From: Azospirillum picis
Lineage (GTDB): Bacteria > Pseudomonadota > Alphaproteobacteria > Azospirillales > Azospirillaceae
Assembly (NCBI RefSeq): GCF_017876115.1
Contig: NZ_JAGINO010000005.1
Span: 124,001 to 188,000 of the forward strand
Length of the DNA: 64,000 nucleotides
Direction: 5' to 3'
The translations under genes were made by a program, and so were the position numbers. Below are positions 63,459 through 64,000 of this stretch, piece after piece; position 1 is the stretch's first letter, and each line of letters starts with the position of its first letter. Below the pieces are notes generated by a model. The model was not told where the DNA came from. It saw only the letters and a list, made by a program, of their open reading frames with translations, and did not search any database.

Positions 63459-64000
63459 ATGCACGACATCGTCATCCAAGTCCTCGGCGTCGCGGGGCTT
63501 CTCGCCCTCGTCAGCTTCCTGCCGCCGCTCGCCGCCCGCTTCCGGATGCCCTATACGGTGCTGCTGGCCGGGGTCGGCGTCGCGCTGGGAGCCGTGATCC
63601 AGACCTTCGCCGGCATGCCCGGCAAGGGGCCGTTCCACGACTTCCTCGCCTCGCTGGCCGAGCTGGACGTCTCGTCCGACGTGCTGATGCACGTCTTCCT
63701 GCCGATCCTGCTGTTCGAGACGGCGCTGGCGGTCGACGTGCGGCGGCTGTTCGACGATCTGGGGCCGATCCTGCTGATGGCGGTGGTCGCGGTGTTCGTC
63801 TGCACCTTCGCCGTCGGCTATGCCGTCAGCCTGTTCACCTCGCTTGGGCTGGTCGCCTGCCTGCTGCTGGGCTCCATCGTCGCCTCCACCGACCCGGCGG
63901 CGGTCATCGGCATCTTCCGCGACCTCGGCGCGCCGCGGCGCCTGACCACCCTGGTCGAGGGCGAGAGCCTGCTGAACGACGCGGCCGCCATCGCGCTGTT
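63459..64000 (+). CDS. NhaP/CPA1-type sodium:proton antiporter, 3' end outside the window
   Basis: 180 residues are visible from the ATG at 63459 to the window edge. It shows hydrophobic spans of a CPA1 antiporter: VLGVAGLLALVSFLPPLAARF, FLPILLFETALAVDVRRL, and the ion-binding region ASTDPAAVIGIFRDLGAPRRL followed by VEGESLLNDAAAIAL. It exchanges Na+ or K+ for protons across the inner membrane. It is downstream of the LysR gene in the same direction. Confidence 0.88.
   Translation, partial: MHDIVIQVLGVAGLLALVSFLPPLAARFRMPYTVLLAGVGVALGAVIQTFAGMPGKGPFHDFLASLAELDVSSDVLMHVFLPILLFETALAVDVRRLFDDLGPILLMAVVAVFVCTFAVGYAVSLFTSLGLVACLLLGSIVASTDPAAVIGIFRDLGAPRRLTTLVEGESLLNDAAAIAL

Overview
The window is a high-G+C alphaproteobacterial chromosome segment interrupted by an integrated genomic island of about 27.9 kb. 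The host is probably Azospirillum or a close Rhodospirillales relative. That is inferred from the G+C-rich codon use, the long flagellin with an atypical N-terminus, the abundance of PAS/histidine-kinase hybrids and the pot/puu polyamine genes. No rRNA or tRNA gene was seen, so the genus is not proven.

Left host flank (1-6460): a MASE1-PAS histidine kinase cut by the window edge, a single-domain response regulator, a MarR regulator, and a 1092-residue flagellin-type gene preceded by a good sigma-54 promoter.

Island (about 6462-34317): it is integrated in the last codons of the agmatine deiminase gene (aguA). The old 3' end of aguA is stranded at 6445-6478, and the element supplies a replacement end at 34281-34317. 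The integrase lies just inside the right end, and tandem TTCGCAAC arm-type repeats sit at both ends. From left to right the island holds: small phage-type genes with a VapE/VirE replication ATPase, iteron-like repeats, a small HTH-like regulator and an HUH Rep-like protein (6588-11446); a NADAR / QueC / phosphoribosyltransferase group (12385-14230); IS256 and IS630 remnants (14373-15115); a six-gene operon WYL regulator - dynamin-like GTPase - membrane protein - HerA-like ATPase - WHH-type nuclease - SUKH protein (23262 down to 15219); a catalytic-domain-only recombinase with a 28-bp palindrome in front (24088-24784); a divergon with a three-gene operon (unknown 525-aa protein, 47-aa ORF, HAD hydrolase) facing a DpdA/TGT-like enzyme (24896-28486); a reverse transcriptase translationally coupled to a family A DNA polymerase (28845-32205), bracketed by two decayed integrase tails; and the active integrase (32933-34171). 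The best candidates for undescribed biology are the RT-PolA pair, the WYL-dynamin-HerA-nuclease operon and the TGT-like divergon. The divergon shares a 19-bp operator-like sequence with the island regulator/Rep region.

Right host flank (34281-64000): a polyamine block of agmatine deiminase, PotI/H/G/F transporter genes, gamma-glutamylputrescine synthetase and gamma-glutamylputrescine oxidase, which together would import putrescine, make it from agmatine and degrade it. Within and after it lie an SMR transporter, a GT87-HAD-UbiA triple fusion, a conserved hypothetical, glutamine-dependent NAD synthetase, a CheB-CheR-PAS protein coupled to a hybrid histidine kinase, pabC-pabB, a short-chain dehydrogenase, ClpB, a LysR regulator and the start of an NhaP-type antiporter.

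All family assignments come from reading motifs in the translations; no database search was run.
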